From: M50B103 sp041667565
GTDB lineage: Bacteria > Fidelibacterota > Fidelibacteria > Fidelibacterales > Fidelibacteraceae
Direction of reading: 5' to 3'
DNA length: 64,000 bases
Assembly (NCBI GenBank): GCA_964572745.1
Contig: CAZNFT010000004.1
Coordinates: 1-64,000, forward strand
Below, in pieces: positions 26,971 through 35,580 of the stretch. Both the position numbers and the translations under genes were made by a program. The notes under the pieces were generated by a model. That model saw nothing but the letters and a program-made list of their open reading frames with translations, ran no database searches and was not told the DNA's origin. Every line of letters begins with the position of its first letter. Position 1 is the stretch's first letter.

Positions 26971-27852
26971 TTACCAACCGCGTTTTGCCATTTTTTCTTT
27001 TTCTTCTAAAGCGGCAGCCGAAATACCGACCATAGCGTCTTTAAGACCTTTAGACACTTCCAGCAAAACAGCAGGGTCATTATAATGAGTGGCTGATCTT
27101 ACGATTGCTTCGGCACGAGGTTTTGGATCATCTGATTTAAAAATGCCGGAACCAACAAAGATAGCTTCGGCGCCAAGTTGCATCATAAGAGAAGCATCGG
27201 CAGGAGTTGCAATACCACCGGCAGCAAAATTTGGAACCGGGAGTTTAGCGCTTTCGGCAACTTGTTTTACGAGAGCAAAAGGAGCGCCTAAATTTTTAGC
27301 AGCAGCCATCAATTCGCTATTGTCTAAAGTGCTTAACCATTTGATTTGAGCCTGAACTTTACGCATATGACGGACAGCTTCAACGATATCGCCGGTGCCG
27401 GGTTCACCTTTGGTACGAATCATCGCAGCACCTTCACCAATGCGACGAAGAGCTTCGCCAAGATTACGGCAACCACACACAAAAGGAACAGTAAAGTCTT
27501 TTTTCCAGATATGGTTTTCTTCATCTGCAGGTGTAAGAACTTCGGATTCATCGATGAAATCGACACCAACTTCTTGTAATATCTGTGCTTCGGCAAAATG
27601 ACCGATACGACATTTAGCCATAACCGGAATAGAAACGGCTTCTTTGATCTTAATGATCATTTCCGGATTGCTCATACGAGAAATTCCACCAAATGCGCGG
27701 ATATCGGCAGGAATTCTTTCCAATGCCATGACAGCGGCGGCACCGGCATCTTCGGCAATTTTAGCTTGGTCAACATTCATCACATCCATGATAACGCCAC
27801 CTTTTAGCATTTCGGCCAAACCTGTTTTAACTTCAAAACTTGCTTTTTTCAT
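26971..27852 (-). CDS. pdxS: Pyridoxal 5'-phosphate synthase lyase subunit
   Basis: The 293-residue (beta/alpha)8 enzyme makes PLP from ribose 5-phosphate, glyceraldehyde 3-phosphate and ammonia. Highly conserved segments are VDQAKIAEDAGAAAVMALERIPADIR, DESEVLTPADEENH, IRTKGEPGTGDIVEAV (catalytic Lys) and FAAGGIATPADASLMMQLGAEAIFVGSGIFKS. GGAG lies upstream of the ATG within the ispH end. It forms a pair with pdxT. Confidence 0.97.
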   Translation of the reverse strand: MKKASFEVKTGLAEMLKGGVIMDVMNVDQAKIAEDAGAAAVMALERIPADIRAFGGISRMSNPEMIIKIKEAVSIPVMAKCRIGHFAEAQILQEVGVDFIDESEVLTPADEENHIWKKDFTVPFVCGCRNLGEALRRIGEGAAMIRTKGEPGTGDIVEAVRHMRKVQAQIKWLSTLDNSELMAAAKNLGAPFALVKQVAESAKLPVPNFAAGGIATPADASLMMQLGAEAIFVGSGIFKSDDPKPRAEAIVRSATHYNDPAVLLEVSKGLKDAMVGISAAALEEKEKMAKRGW

Positions 27853-27856
27853 TTTT

Positions 27857-28693
27857 TTATATCTCCATGATGTTTTTAATTTCGTTTATAACATTATCTA
27901 TCAGCTTTTTGGGCGTGCTGGCACCGGCCGAAATGCCCAATGATCTGCAATTTCTTAGCCAGGTGATATCTAAGTCAGCGGGACTAGATACCAGACAAGC
28001 ATTGCCGTTAATTGACTTCGCGACTTCCACGAGTCTACTAGAATTAGCTGAAGTTTTATCTCCAACTACGATCACACAATCATTGCCTTTTGCTAACTTG
28101 CGAATTTCTTTTTGGTTCCGTCGGGTTGGTTCACATATTGTGTTAATGATACGGCAATCGCGAGATTTTGTCAATAAGCAGGAGACAATTTCTTTAACAT
28201 TCTCAATTCTTTGCGTGCTTTGTATAACAACACCGGAACGTTGTTTTATACTGCAGTTTTCCAGGTCTTCAGCTTTTGAAATGATGCATACTTCCTTGAT
28301 TTGTGAAACAATACCAATGACTTCATCATGTTTTTCATCACCGATAATGATGACTTGGCGATTGTCTTTTTCCAGTTCGATAGCATGCTTATGGATTTCT
28401 TTTACAAGAGGGCAGGTGGCATCAATAATTAACAGACCAAGTTCCTCTGCTTTTTTTACAAAATTTTTATCTGTTCCATGAGCCCTAAGAAGCAGAGGCA
28501 TGTCTTTAACTTCATCTAAAGACTTGACAAAAACCAGACCTTTGTTTTTTAGTTCATCCATAACAATTTTATTATGGACAAGGTCTCCGGTAACAGCCAC
28601 TTTACCATAAGTTTTGAGGGCTTCTTCGGCCATATTTATAGCGCGGTTAACGCCGGTACAAAAACCACAATGTTTTGCAATATTAATTTTCAC
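27857..28693 (-). CDS. ispH: 4-hydroxy-3-methylbut-2-enyl diphosphate reductase
   Basis: The last enzyme of the MEP isoprenoid pathway carries an iron-sulfur cluster. The three ligand cysteines appear in HCGFCTGV near the start, IDATCPLVKEIH at about 95-106 and INTICEPTRRNQ at about 185-196. VVGDKTSANSSRL is also conserved. The protein is about 278 residues. The likely start is GTG at 28693, with a TTG one codon earlier as alternative. Either overlaps the end of the nrnA-like gene. It shows that isoprenoids come from the MEP pathway, relevant to the DGGGPS-like gene at 50294. Confidence 0.95.
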   Translation of the reverse strand: MKINIAKHCGFCTGVNRAINMAEEALKTYGKVAVTGDLVHNKIVMDELKNKGLVFVKSLDEVKDMPLLLRAHGTDKNFVKKAEELGLLIIDATCPLVKEIHKHAIELEKDNRQVIIIGDEKHDEVIGIVSQIKEVCIISKAEDLENCSIKQRSGVVIQSTQRIENVKEIVSCLLTKSRDCRIINTICEPTRRNQKEIRKLAKGNDCVIVVGDKTSANSSRLVEVAKSINGNACLVSSPADLDITWLRNCRSLGISAGASTPKKLIDNVINEIKNIMEI

Positions 28694-29702
28694 CAAAAGT
28701 CTCTTTTGTTTCTACATGAATATCATTAAGAACACAATCCATGATCTCGTCCATTTTTTTATCGCTTACAATACCACTGGCATGAGCATGGCCGCCGCCA
28801 CCGTATTTACGGGCAATGTGGTTAGTTGCAACTTTTCCCTTTGAGCGGAAATTAATACGCGTGGAACCATCGGGTCTTTCTTTGAACATGATAGCGACTT
28901 CAACGCCTTCAATCATACGCATAAAATCCGTAATTCCATCAGTATCCATATCGCCGGCGCCTGTTTCGTCCAGCATTTTGCGAGTGATCATAAACCAGAC
29001 AATGCGGCCATCGTCTGAAAACTCCAGTTTTTGCATTACAGTAGAGAAAATTTTAATGCCGGCATGTGACATATTGCCAAAAAGGTCTATATATATTCTA
29101 TAGACATCAATATCGTATTTAAGGAGATCAGCAACTGCAGCGTGGGAATATTGAGTTGTATTTCCAAAACGGAAATTACCCGTATCACCGGCAATAGCTG
29201 TATATAATGATGTTGCCGTAAATTTATCTAAATATTCCGGATAACAAGAATTGATAAATTCGTAGATCATCCTTCCTACGGAGCAGTCTTTTTCGTTCAC
29301 GATCTCCTGTAAATAATTAGGGTTGTTCTCGGCTGGATGGTGATCAATGGAAATAATGGAAAGTTTTTCAGCTAAAGCATCTCGACCTAGCTGACCAATA
29401 CGAAGAAACGATCCTGCATCAAGAATAATAAGAAGATCACACTTTGAGATAATATCACGATGTTCCGAGGGAATATATCTTTTACATAGATCTTCGGGGT
29501 CCATAAATTTTAAGTTATCCGGCGTAGGTGAAATATTGAAAATGTATACTTCCTTATGAAGTTTTTTTAATAAATGATAGAGAGCCAGCTCCGAACCCAA
29601 ACCGTCTGCATCGGGATTTTGGTGAGTTGTAATCACAAAGGAGTTCGCGTATTGGATCCTTTGTTTTAGCTCTTTCCATTGTCGTTCTAATTTTGTTGTC
29701 AT
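28683..29702 (-). CDS. nrnA: DHH/DHHA1 phosphoesterase, NrnA-like
   Basis: The 339-residue protein has a DHH domain with metal motifs NPDADGLGSELAL (residues about 25-37), LLIILDAG and SIDHHPAENN. A C-terminal DHHA1 domain ends in GGGGHAHASG. Family members degrade short oligoribonucleotides and dephosphorylate 3'-phosphoadenosine 5'-phosphate. It is the first gene of the operon running to mnmE, and overlaps ispH by about 11 bp. Confidence 0.9.
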   Translation of the reverse strand: MTTKLERQWKELKQRIQYANSFVITTHQNPDADGLGSELALYHLLKKLHKEVYIFNISPTPDNLKFMDPEDLCKRYIPSEHRDIISKCDLLIILDAGSFLRIGQLGRDALAEKLSIISIDHHPAENNPNYLQEIVNEKDCSVGRMIYEFINSCYPEYLDKFTATSLYTAIAGDTGNFRFGNTTQYSHAAVADLLKYDIDVYRIYIDLFGNMSHAGIKIFSTVMQKLEFSDDGRIVWFMITRKMLDETGAGDMDTDGITDFMRMIEGVEVAIMFKERPDGSTRINFRSKGKVATNHIARKYGGGGHAHASGIVSDKKMDEIMDCVLNDIHVETKETFGEN

Positions 29703-30423
29703 AATATTCCCAAAACATATAGATAACTTGTATTTTACGGAAAATAATTAAGAGTTAAAAGTAAATATGAAAACATTATTGCCGGGAATTTTTTTGACAA
29801 TATACCTGCCTGTGCTAATGCTTTATTGTTCGTAAAAAATCAAGTCTATAAAAGCCTGTTATTAAAAATATTTCTTCAATAAGTATTAGAACCCTTTGCA
29901 TAAGCTTCCATCAAAGCATTTGTGGATAAAACCCCCTTTTTTTCTTTAAATATCTTGCTAATAATCCATTATAAGCGGCGATATTCGTATTGAAAAGAGA
30001 AATTTTCTCTCACAAATCAGCCCTGTTAGCTTAAGCAAAGGATTCTATTTATTGAGAATTGCTTTCCCAAAACCCCGCATCCATAATCAAATCAGGGCGC
30101 ATTAAGCAAAAAGTAAAAAGTAAAAAGTAGGGGCTAGACATGTCCAGCCCAATTCAATTATTTTGAAAAAAGAAGTGAGGAAAAAGAGCAGAATTCCGTC
30201 CTGCGAAGCCTTGGCGAAGCAGGAAGCCATTATCTAAATCCTTGTAATAACAAAACAACAAGTTACAGGGCTTTTTTTCTATGCATCATTTCTTGGGATA
30301 TCTAGTGAGTATAGTCGGAAATAGACAGTTTTGAACCCTAGCGGTCGTTTTTTTAGTTAGTAAGATTTTCTTAATAATAGAGACTGAATTATTTAGATTA
30401 ATAGCTTAATTAAGGAATAATTA
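29703..30423. other. Gene-free interval with repeats
   Basis: It contains a full-length 157-bp-family element (29889-30045), three 7-bp AAAAAGT units (30108-30128) and a 20-bp imperfect palindrome GGGCTAGACATGTCCAGCCC (30131-30150). It probably also holds the promoter of the nrnA-mnmE operon. No gene is visible. Confidence 0.6.
29889..30045. repeat. 157-bp repeat element, complete copy with DnaA box
   Basis: Ends are GAACCCTTTGCATAAGCT and, inverted, GAATCCTTTGCTTAAGCT, giving imperfect terminal inverted repeats. The copy aligns without gaps to the reverse complement of 56380-56536, also 157 bp. A perfect DnaA box (TGTGGATAA) lies at 29921-29929. Confidence 0.85.
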
Positions 30424-30597
30424 ATGAAGCTGTACTATCGATTTACTATCATACTGTCATTTTTTGCAATACTTCTTATGGCCTCATGCATTTTTATACC
30501 TGAACTTGAGCCCCTGGATGATTATATCTTATATGCTTCTTTTGATGGCAGTTTTAAAGGATGGTGGGTGTTTGATGAAAATACCTTATATGATTAG
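30424..30597 (+). CDS. Small lipoprotein remnant
   Basis: A 57-residue frame begins MKLYYRFTIILSFFAILLMA and has a lipobox MASC (Cys22). AAGGAA lies 7 nt before the ATG. After the lipidation site it reads LDDYILYASFDGSFKGWWVFDE and ends abruptly, as though truncated. It is shorter than usual for a functional lipoprotein, and the downstream sequence shows no continuation I could recognise. It is either a tiny lipoprotein or a broken gene. Confidence 0.45.
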   Translation: MKLYYRFTIILSFFAILLMASCIFIPELEPLDDYILYASFDGSFKGWWVFDENTLYD

Positions 30598-30749
30598 TTC
30601 ATATAAAATTCCAGCTGATTATCGAGGATATATAACAACTTCAGTAAAAAATATTTTATTAGTAAAATAGTATTTCTCATCTAATCGCTTACTAAATAAA
30701 CCTAAATTTTTTACAGCAAAATTGTTGCTTAATCTATTTTTTAATTTAT

Positions 30750-31475
30750 TTATTTTTCGCAACATTTAATTTTTTGACTAAAGAAGGTGTTTACCTTTGG
30801 ATTGTTATCTCCAAAGAAATCCATCAATTCCTTTAATATGACTCCAGATTTTAGACCCTGATTTTCTCTTTTCTTGATATGTTTATAGGCACCAAATACA
30901 GTGGAAGAAGCAATTTCTGATGAAAAATGACCAATTCCCTGATTCCATGCAAAAAGAGAGAAAAGTTCATCTAATTCTGGAACGCTAAGTCCTATAGAGT
31001 AGGCTTTTATAAGTTCTCTTGTCGCCTGCCTGTATCTGCCTGCACCCATAGCATTGCTTAGGGAGATCATTAGCTTTGTTTTAAGATCAATGGCAGCATC
31101 TTCTTTATCCCATATTAATTCCCAGAAATCCACTACAGTATTTGCGAGTGCATCGTCAACAGTTTTATAATTTACGATAGCCGTGGGTTTAAATGGCATA
31201 TCTGCTCCCGTTTCGTAGCTCATGGTTTTTATTTCTGTTCTATAGAAATAGGCTCTGTATTCATAATCGGAGACTTTTTCCGTCATGTACTCAAATCCTA
31301 AGTTTTCCAGCGCAGAATATAAAGGCTTGGGCTCAAAGCTTTGAATAACACAAATTCCATTGTTTAAGTTTACTTGTTGCGCTTTAATTAAGATCATTTG
31401 TAAAAAGTTGGATGTTAACGGGCGCACATCAATTACAGGAAATGATTTTCTATCATTTTTCCAATTATCTGTCAT
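30750..31475 (-). CDS. DUF2249-domain protein with AhpD-like helical region
   Basis: The 241-residue protein begins with a DUF2249 domain (about 10-80: FPVIDVRPLTSNFL, GICVIQSFEPKPLYSALENLGFEY). This is a TusA-like fold common beside hybrid cluster proteins and haemerythrins in nitrosative-stress gene sets. The rest (about 95-220) is helical with AAIDLKTKLMISLSNAMGAGRYRQ, resembling carboxymuconolactone decarboxylase/AhpD proteins but without their CxxC motif. It is on the same strand as and downstream of hcp, 114 bp away and beyond a hairpin. Confidence 0.7.
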   Translation of the reverse strand: MTDNWKNDRKSFPVIDVRPLTSNFLQMILIKAQQVNLNNGICVIQSFEPKPLYSALENLGFEYMTEKVSDYEYRAYFYRTEIKTMSYETGADMPFKPTAIVNYKTVDDALANTVVDFWELIWDKEDAAIDLKTKLMISLSNAMGAGRYRQATRELIKAYSIGLSVPELDELFSLFAWNQGIGHFSSEIASSTVFGAYKHIKKRENQGLKSGVILKELMDFFGDNNPKVNTFFSQKIKCCEK

Positions 31476-31545
31476 TCTCTTTCTCCTAAAGACAATTTAT
31501 TTGTTCGCTACTCTTTTCTCTTGTGTAGCCTATGAAAAGAATGTT

Positions 31546-31578
31546 AAATCCCCGCTTTGATCATTCATGCGGGGATTT
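31546..31578 (-). terminator. Hairpin downstream of hcp
   Basis: AAATCCCCGC pairs perfectly with GCGGGGATTT (10 bp, 13-nt loop). It lies 11 bp after the hcp stop. The T-run is weak on the minus strand and better on the plus strand, so it may attenuate hcp into the DUF2249 gene rather than end it. Confidence 0.6.
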
Positions 31579-31589
31579 TAATTTACTTT

Positions 31590-33236
31590 TTATGAGTTCA
31601 TGAACATCGCAATATCTTCATCAACAGTGCCAATACCGCTGATACCAAAGTTTTCAACCAAAACATTTACAACATTGGGTGAAAGGAAGGCTGGTAGTGT
31701 AGGGCCGAGGTGAATATTTTTTACACCGAGTGAAAGCAGCGCCAATAATACAATAACGGCTTTTTGTTCATACCAGGCAATATTGTAAGCAATGGGTAAT
31801 TCATTGATATCGTTAAGCTCAAAAATTTCTTTGAGTTTCAAAGCTATTACGGCCAATGAATAAGAGTCATTACATTGTCCCGCATCCAGGACTCTTGGAA
31901 TTCCATTGATATCGCCCAGGGGCAGTTTATTGTAACGATATTTTGCGCAACCTGCTGTAAGAATAACAGTATCGTTTGGTAGTTTTTTAGCAAATTCCGT
32001 GTAGTATTCGCGGTCTTTCATGCGACCGTCACAGCCCGCCATGACCAAGAATTTTCGAATAGCACCGCTTTTTACGGCATCCACGACTTTATCAGCTAAA
32101 GCAAAGACCTGATGATGAGCAAAGCCACCCACAATTTCACCATTTTCAATTTCCTTAGGTGAAGCTAAGCGCTTGGCATGTTCAATAATAGCTGAAAAGT
32201 CTTTAGCTTCTCCATTCTTGCGATCTGCAATATGTGTGCAACCCTCAAAACCGGAAGCACCTGTTGTATAAATACGATCCATATAAGATGATTTTGGAGG
32301 TACAATACAGTTGGTAGTAAAGAGAACGGGACCGTTAAAACGTTCGAATTCCTCTTTTTGTTTCCACCAGGCATTGCCATAATTACCAACAAAGTGCTCG
32401 TATTTCTTGAAAGCAGGGTAATAGTTGGCCGGTAACATTTCACTATGTGTGTAAACATCCACGCCACTGCCATCAGTCTGTTCTAATAATTCTTCCATGT
32501 CCTTGAGGTCATGTCCCGAAATTAAAATAGCCGGATTATTACGAACGCCAATGTTGACCGATGTTATTTCCGGATTACCATAAGATTCTGTATTTGCTTT
32601 ATCAAGAAGCGCCATGGTATCAACGCCATATTTACCGCATTCAAGGACCATTGCGACTAATTCATCGACTGTATGTTCCTCTGTGGTTGCAGCCAGAGCA
32701 CGATGCATAAAAGCAAAAACATCGTCATTCTTATAACCTAAATTGTAAGCATGTTCGGCATAGGCGGCCATTCCCTTTAAACCATAAATCAAGAGTTCTT
32801 TTAGCGAACGTATATCTTCATTTTTTTCTCTTAAAATACTTACTAATTCGCTATAGGCAAGGATGGTCTCATCGTCATCAGCTTTCCAAGTGACGCAAGA
32901 TGGCAATTCTTGGGGAAGATCGATATGGTTGTTTTTTAATTCTTGTTTGACAAAATCCCTAACTTCAAAGCCCTCGCGGATTTTGGTCAGAATTTTATTT
33001 TTATCGAAATTTGCATTTGTAATTGTAGTAAAAAGTGATTCAAAAGCATATTTATCGGCTTTAGCGATCACCAGATCATTTTTTCTTGCCAAATGGGCAA
33101 GAACCGATACGCCCTTAAGCACATCGATCAAAAGATCCTGAAGATTTGCGACGTCTGGAGTTTTGCCACAGACTCCTCTAACTGTACAGCCAATACCCTT
33201 TGCTGTTTCCTGGCATTGATAACAAAACATACTCAT
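31590..33236 (-). CDS. hcp: Hybrid cluster protein (hydroxylamine/NO reductase)
   Basis: The 548-residue iron-sulfur protein has the N-terminal cysteine motif CYQCQETAKGIGCTVRGVCG for the cubane cluster. The C-terminal cysteines serve the hybrid cluster (FEGCTHI, MAGCDGR, LTAGCAKYRYNK, QCNDSYSLAVIALKL). It reduces NO or hydroxylamine in anaerobes under nitrosative stress. The start is the ATG at 33236 with GGAGG 5 nt upstream. A TTG four codons earlier is less likely. It is divergent from the Crp/Fnr regulator with a shared 116-bp control region. Confidence 0.96.
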   Translation of the reverse strand: MSMFCYQCQETAKGIGCTVRGVCGKTPDVANLQDLLIDVLKGVSVLAHLARKNDLVIAKADKYAFESLFTTITNANFDKNKILTKIREGFEVRDFVKQELKNNHIDLPQELPSCVTWKADDDETILAYSELVSILREKNEDIRSLKELLIYGLKGMAAYAEHAYNLGYKNDDVFAFMHRALAATTEEHTVDELVAMVLECGKYGVDTMALLDKANTESYGNPEITSVNIGVRNNPAILISGHDLKDMEELLEQTDGSGVDVYTHSEMLPANYYPAFKKYEHFVGNYGNAWWKQKEEFERFNGPVLFTTNCIVPPKSSYMDRIYTTGASGFEGCTHIADRKNGEAKDFSAIIEHAKRLASPKEIENGEIVGGFAHHQVFALADKVVDAVKSGAIRKFLVMAGCDGRMKDREYYTEFAKKLPNDTVILTAGCAKYRYNKLPLGDINGIPRVLDAGQCNDSYSLAVIALKLKEIFELNDINELPIAYNIAWYEQKAVIVLLALLSLGVKNIHLGPTLPAFLSPNVVNVLVENFGISGIGTVDEDIAMFMNS

Positions 33237-33324
33237 AGTATCCTCCAAAGATTTTGCAGATCATCTGCATTGGTTTTTTCAAATTTTACGATGTCAATAT
33301 ACACTAAAAACCTTATATTAATCG

Positions 33325-33338
33325 GTAACATATGTTAC
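33325..33338. promoter_or_regulatory. 14-bp palindromic operator between hcp and its regulator
   Basis: GTAACATATGTTAC is a perfect palindrome immediately before the Shine-Dalgarno of the Crp/Fnr gene. On the hcp side, a TATATT hexamer (33301-33296) is placed so that the operator centre would sit near -42, a class II activation position. I recall GTAAC-N4-GTTAC-like sites for HcpR regulators in some anaerobes, and this needs checking. Confidence 0.7.
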
Positions 33339-33352
33339 GGGAGGACAAGAAA

Positions 33353-34027
33353 ATGACAATATGCGAACAATTATCAAAAAATATCCTTTTCAAGAATGTT
33401 GGTTTTCGCGAGATTTGCACAATGCTGGAAGAAATTTCATATAAAAAAACTTCTTATAGCAAGAATGATGTGATAGCCTTTGAAGGTGACGAAGTGCGCG
33501 GTCAATATATTATGTTAAGCGGTTCGGTCCGTGGTGAAATGACAAATTACCAAGGTAAAGTCGTTAAGATAGAAGATATTGAAGGGAGCAGTCTTTTGGC
33601 GCCGGCATTTATATTCGGAGGAGATCGACATTATCCGGTTGATATCATTGCAAATAATGATACAGAATGCATATATATGGGAAATGAATCTTTTACAAAA
33701 TTATTACAAATGAATCCGGAGCTTAACACAAATTTTAGAGATATTGTTACCAGTAAAACACAATTTTTATCCAATAAAATTAAATTTCTTGCTCTCCAAC
33801 CTATCAAGGGTAAAATTGCATCATATCTGTTGACACGCACAAAAAATAATCCCGGCAACTCGGTATTATTGCCATATTCTCAAGATAAACTTGCCGACCT
33901 GTTTGGTGTTACACGACCTTCACTTACCCGTGCATTGCGGGAGCTTGATCAAGATAAGATCATTGAGGCAGAAGGGAAGAAGATCATCATATTAGATAGA
34001 AAAAAGTTAGAGAATTTCATTCAATAA
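33353..34027 (+). CDS. Crp/Fnr-family regulator, HcpR-like
   Basis: The 224-residue regulator has a cyclic-nucleotide-binding-type beta-roll (about 10-125: VIAFEGDEVRGQYIMLSGSVRGEM) and a C-terminal winged helix. The recognition region is DLFGVTRPSLTRALRELDQDKII. The RPSLTR recognition helix differs from RETVSR of Fnr and RETVGR of CRP. No four-cysteine Fnr cluster motif is present, so sensing may be through haem or another ligand, as in HcpR/DNR proteins. The start is at 33353 behind GGGAGG. It is divergent from hcp with a palindrome overlapping its leader, suggesting control of hcp and of itself. Confidence 0.88.
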   Translation: MTICEQLSKNILFKNVGFREICTMLEEISYKKTSYSKNDVIAFEGDEVRGQYIMLSGSVRGEMTNYQGKVVKIEDIEGSSLLAPAFIFGGDRHYPVDIIANNDTECIYMGNESFTKLLQMNPELNTNFRDIVTSKTQFLSNKIKFLALQPIKGKIASYLLTRTKNNPGNSVLLPYSQDKLADLFGVTRPSLTRALRELDQDKIIEAEGKKIIILDRKKLENFIQ

Positions 34028-34092
34028 TATTGTTATTTTGTTTTTTAAGCATTATATCATTTTTATATACAATAGTTCTGTATGGGGAAGAA

Positions 34093-34147
34093 GATAAGAA
34101 GATAAGAAGATAAGAAGATAAGAAGATAAGAAGATAAGAAGATAAGA
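34093..34147. repeat. 8-bp tandem repeat, about seven copies of GATAAGAA
   Basis: Six exact GATAAGAA units start at 34093 and repeat every 8 bp. A variant seventh unit, GATAAGAG, follows. It is a purine-only tract in a gene-free gap and a likely slippage site. Confidence 0.95.
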
Positions 34148-34255
34148 GGTTAAGAGCTTAAGAAGGTTATCAGGATATTTTTTTGTGACAGAGCTAGATA
34201 CAAGGCAAGCTGTCCGCTGAAGCCGTCAGCTCCGAAGGAGTTTTTTCCGAAAAAA

Positions 34256-34271
34256 TGTGACGCTCGTCACA
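34256..34271. promoter_or_regulatory. Crp/Fnr-family operator candidate, TGTGA-N6-TCACA
   Basis: TGTGACGCTCGTCACA is the second exact TGTGA-N6-TCACA site in the window and shares flanking bases with 87-102 (AAAAAATGTGAC...TCACACTT). A TTAGAT hexamer at 34291-34296 lies 28 bp from its centre. It precedes the DUF2851 gene starting at 34324. Confidence 0.55.
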
Positions 34272-34323
34272 CTTTAAAATTTGCTCTTTTTTAGATCAGA
34301 TTTCCTTTATAAATTCTCTTGTT

Positions 34324-35580
34324 ATGGGGACGATATATTACAGACAATTCACTCCTTATCTGGAGCTTTTTGAGCCACGCTCAGCTTATGTATCCGAGCT
34401 GAGATTGCAGCACGCTTGGAAGCAATTTCTGTGGAAAAAAGAATTAAAGGACGATAAAGGTCGGAGTCTTCGTGTTTTGAGTGCAGGACGGCATAATCAT
34501 AGCGATGGCCCTGACTTTTTGGACGCCAGTTTAATGATAAACGGGAAATTATGTACCGGTGACATAGAAATTCATTTCAGGGCTTCCGACTGGTATGCTC
34601 ACAAACATCATCTTGATCACAGATATAATAATTGCATATTGCATGTGGTTTTTCAAGAACCCGAGAGCTCAGCGAGAGCTCGCACAGAATACGGAGCAGA
34701 ACTACCGGTATGTTATATTCCTTTAGATAATATTTACGAACAAGAACCACCCGGAACTTGTCGGATATTTAAGGCAGATCCGGAAAAATACTTCCAGATA
34801 TTAAAAAAGAAGGGTTGGGACAGAGTAAAGAAAAAGATCAAGTATTTTTATACAAATCGTAGCAGATTCCCTTTGGATGTGATGCTTTACTGGGGTTTAT
34901 TTAAGGCCAGTGGATATAGATATAATGAAGAGAATATGATCAAGTTGTTTTTGCACTTTCCCTGGGCTGCCTATTGTGATGATCTCTTGGATAAAAATGA
35001 TATTCGTCCCATGCTTGAAGATCTTGCCGGGTTTAGTGTGTTTTCAGAAGAGACACAAGAAGCAGATAAGATAAGGTGGACATATTCCAGAACGCGACCA
35101 CCGCATTTTCCGGAAAGACGTATTGCATGGTTGGGAGAACTGATGAAACGTTTTTATCACTCATCACTCTCAGAAATTTTATATGATAATTGTAAGGCAA
35201 AGGAAGATATTAGATCTGTAAGTGAAATACTTTTTGATCCGCATCTTCCGAATGTACCCGGAGTTGGGATGCGGCAAGAAATATTGCTGAATGCAGTCAT
35301 GCCTTTATTTGAATCCATGAGAATGGAAGAAAAAGAAAATGAACCAATGCGAAGCTTAATAAAAGAATATATAGAAAAAGCCAGGATCCCTCATGTTTAT
35401 GGTGTTGTTGAACGCTTTCATGATAAGCATGGCATCGCACCAAATGTTCCTCAACAACGATCCTGGCTTTTGTCACAGGGTGTTTTGGCAATTCATGATC
35501 GCTACTGTTCACAAGGCACGCAGCTGAGTTGTCCCATATGTTTGTTAGATAGTTCACAAGAGGGAGAACCTCTGGGCTGA
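34324..35580 (+). CDS. DUF2851 family protein
   Basis: The 418-residue protein matches the DUF2851 family of Bacteroidetes and related phyla. Its most conserved stretch is LRVLSAGRHNHSDGPDFLDA, then GDIEIHFRASDWYAHKHHLD and NNCILHVVFQE in the first 120 residues. The rich His/Asp content (H, D and E in SDWYAHKHHLDH) suggests metal binding. The function is unknown. No signal peptide is visible. The stop codon lies within the first unit of a repeat region (GGGCTGAAGCCC). A Crp-type operator lies about 60 bp upstream of the start. Confidence 0.82.
   Translation: MGTIYYRQFTPYLELFEPRSAYVSELRLQHAWKQFLWKKELKDDKGRSLRVLSAGRHNHSDGPDFLDASLMINGKLCTGDIEIHFRASDWYAHKHHLDHRYNNCILHVVFQEPESSARARTEYGAELPVCYIPLDNIYEQEPPGTCRIFKADPEKYFQILKKKGWDRVKKKIKYFYTNRSRFPLDVMLYWGLFKASGYRYNEENMIKLFLHFPWAAYCDDLLDKNDIRPMLEDLAGFSVFSEETQEADKIRWTYSRTRPPHFPERRIAWLGELMKRFYHSSLSEILYDNCKAKEDIRSVSEILFDPHLPNVPGVGMRQEILLNAVMPLFESMRMEEKENEPMRSLIKEYIEKARIPHVYGVVERFHDKHGIAPNVPQQRSWLLSQGVLAIHDRYCSQGTQLSCPICLLDSSQEGEPLG

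Noticed and set aside
30464..30670. Alternative plus-strand frame over the small lipoprotein
   Set aside because: It lacks a signal peptide and ribosome site. The frame starting at 30424 has both.
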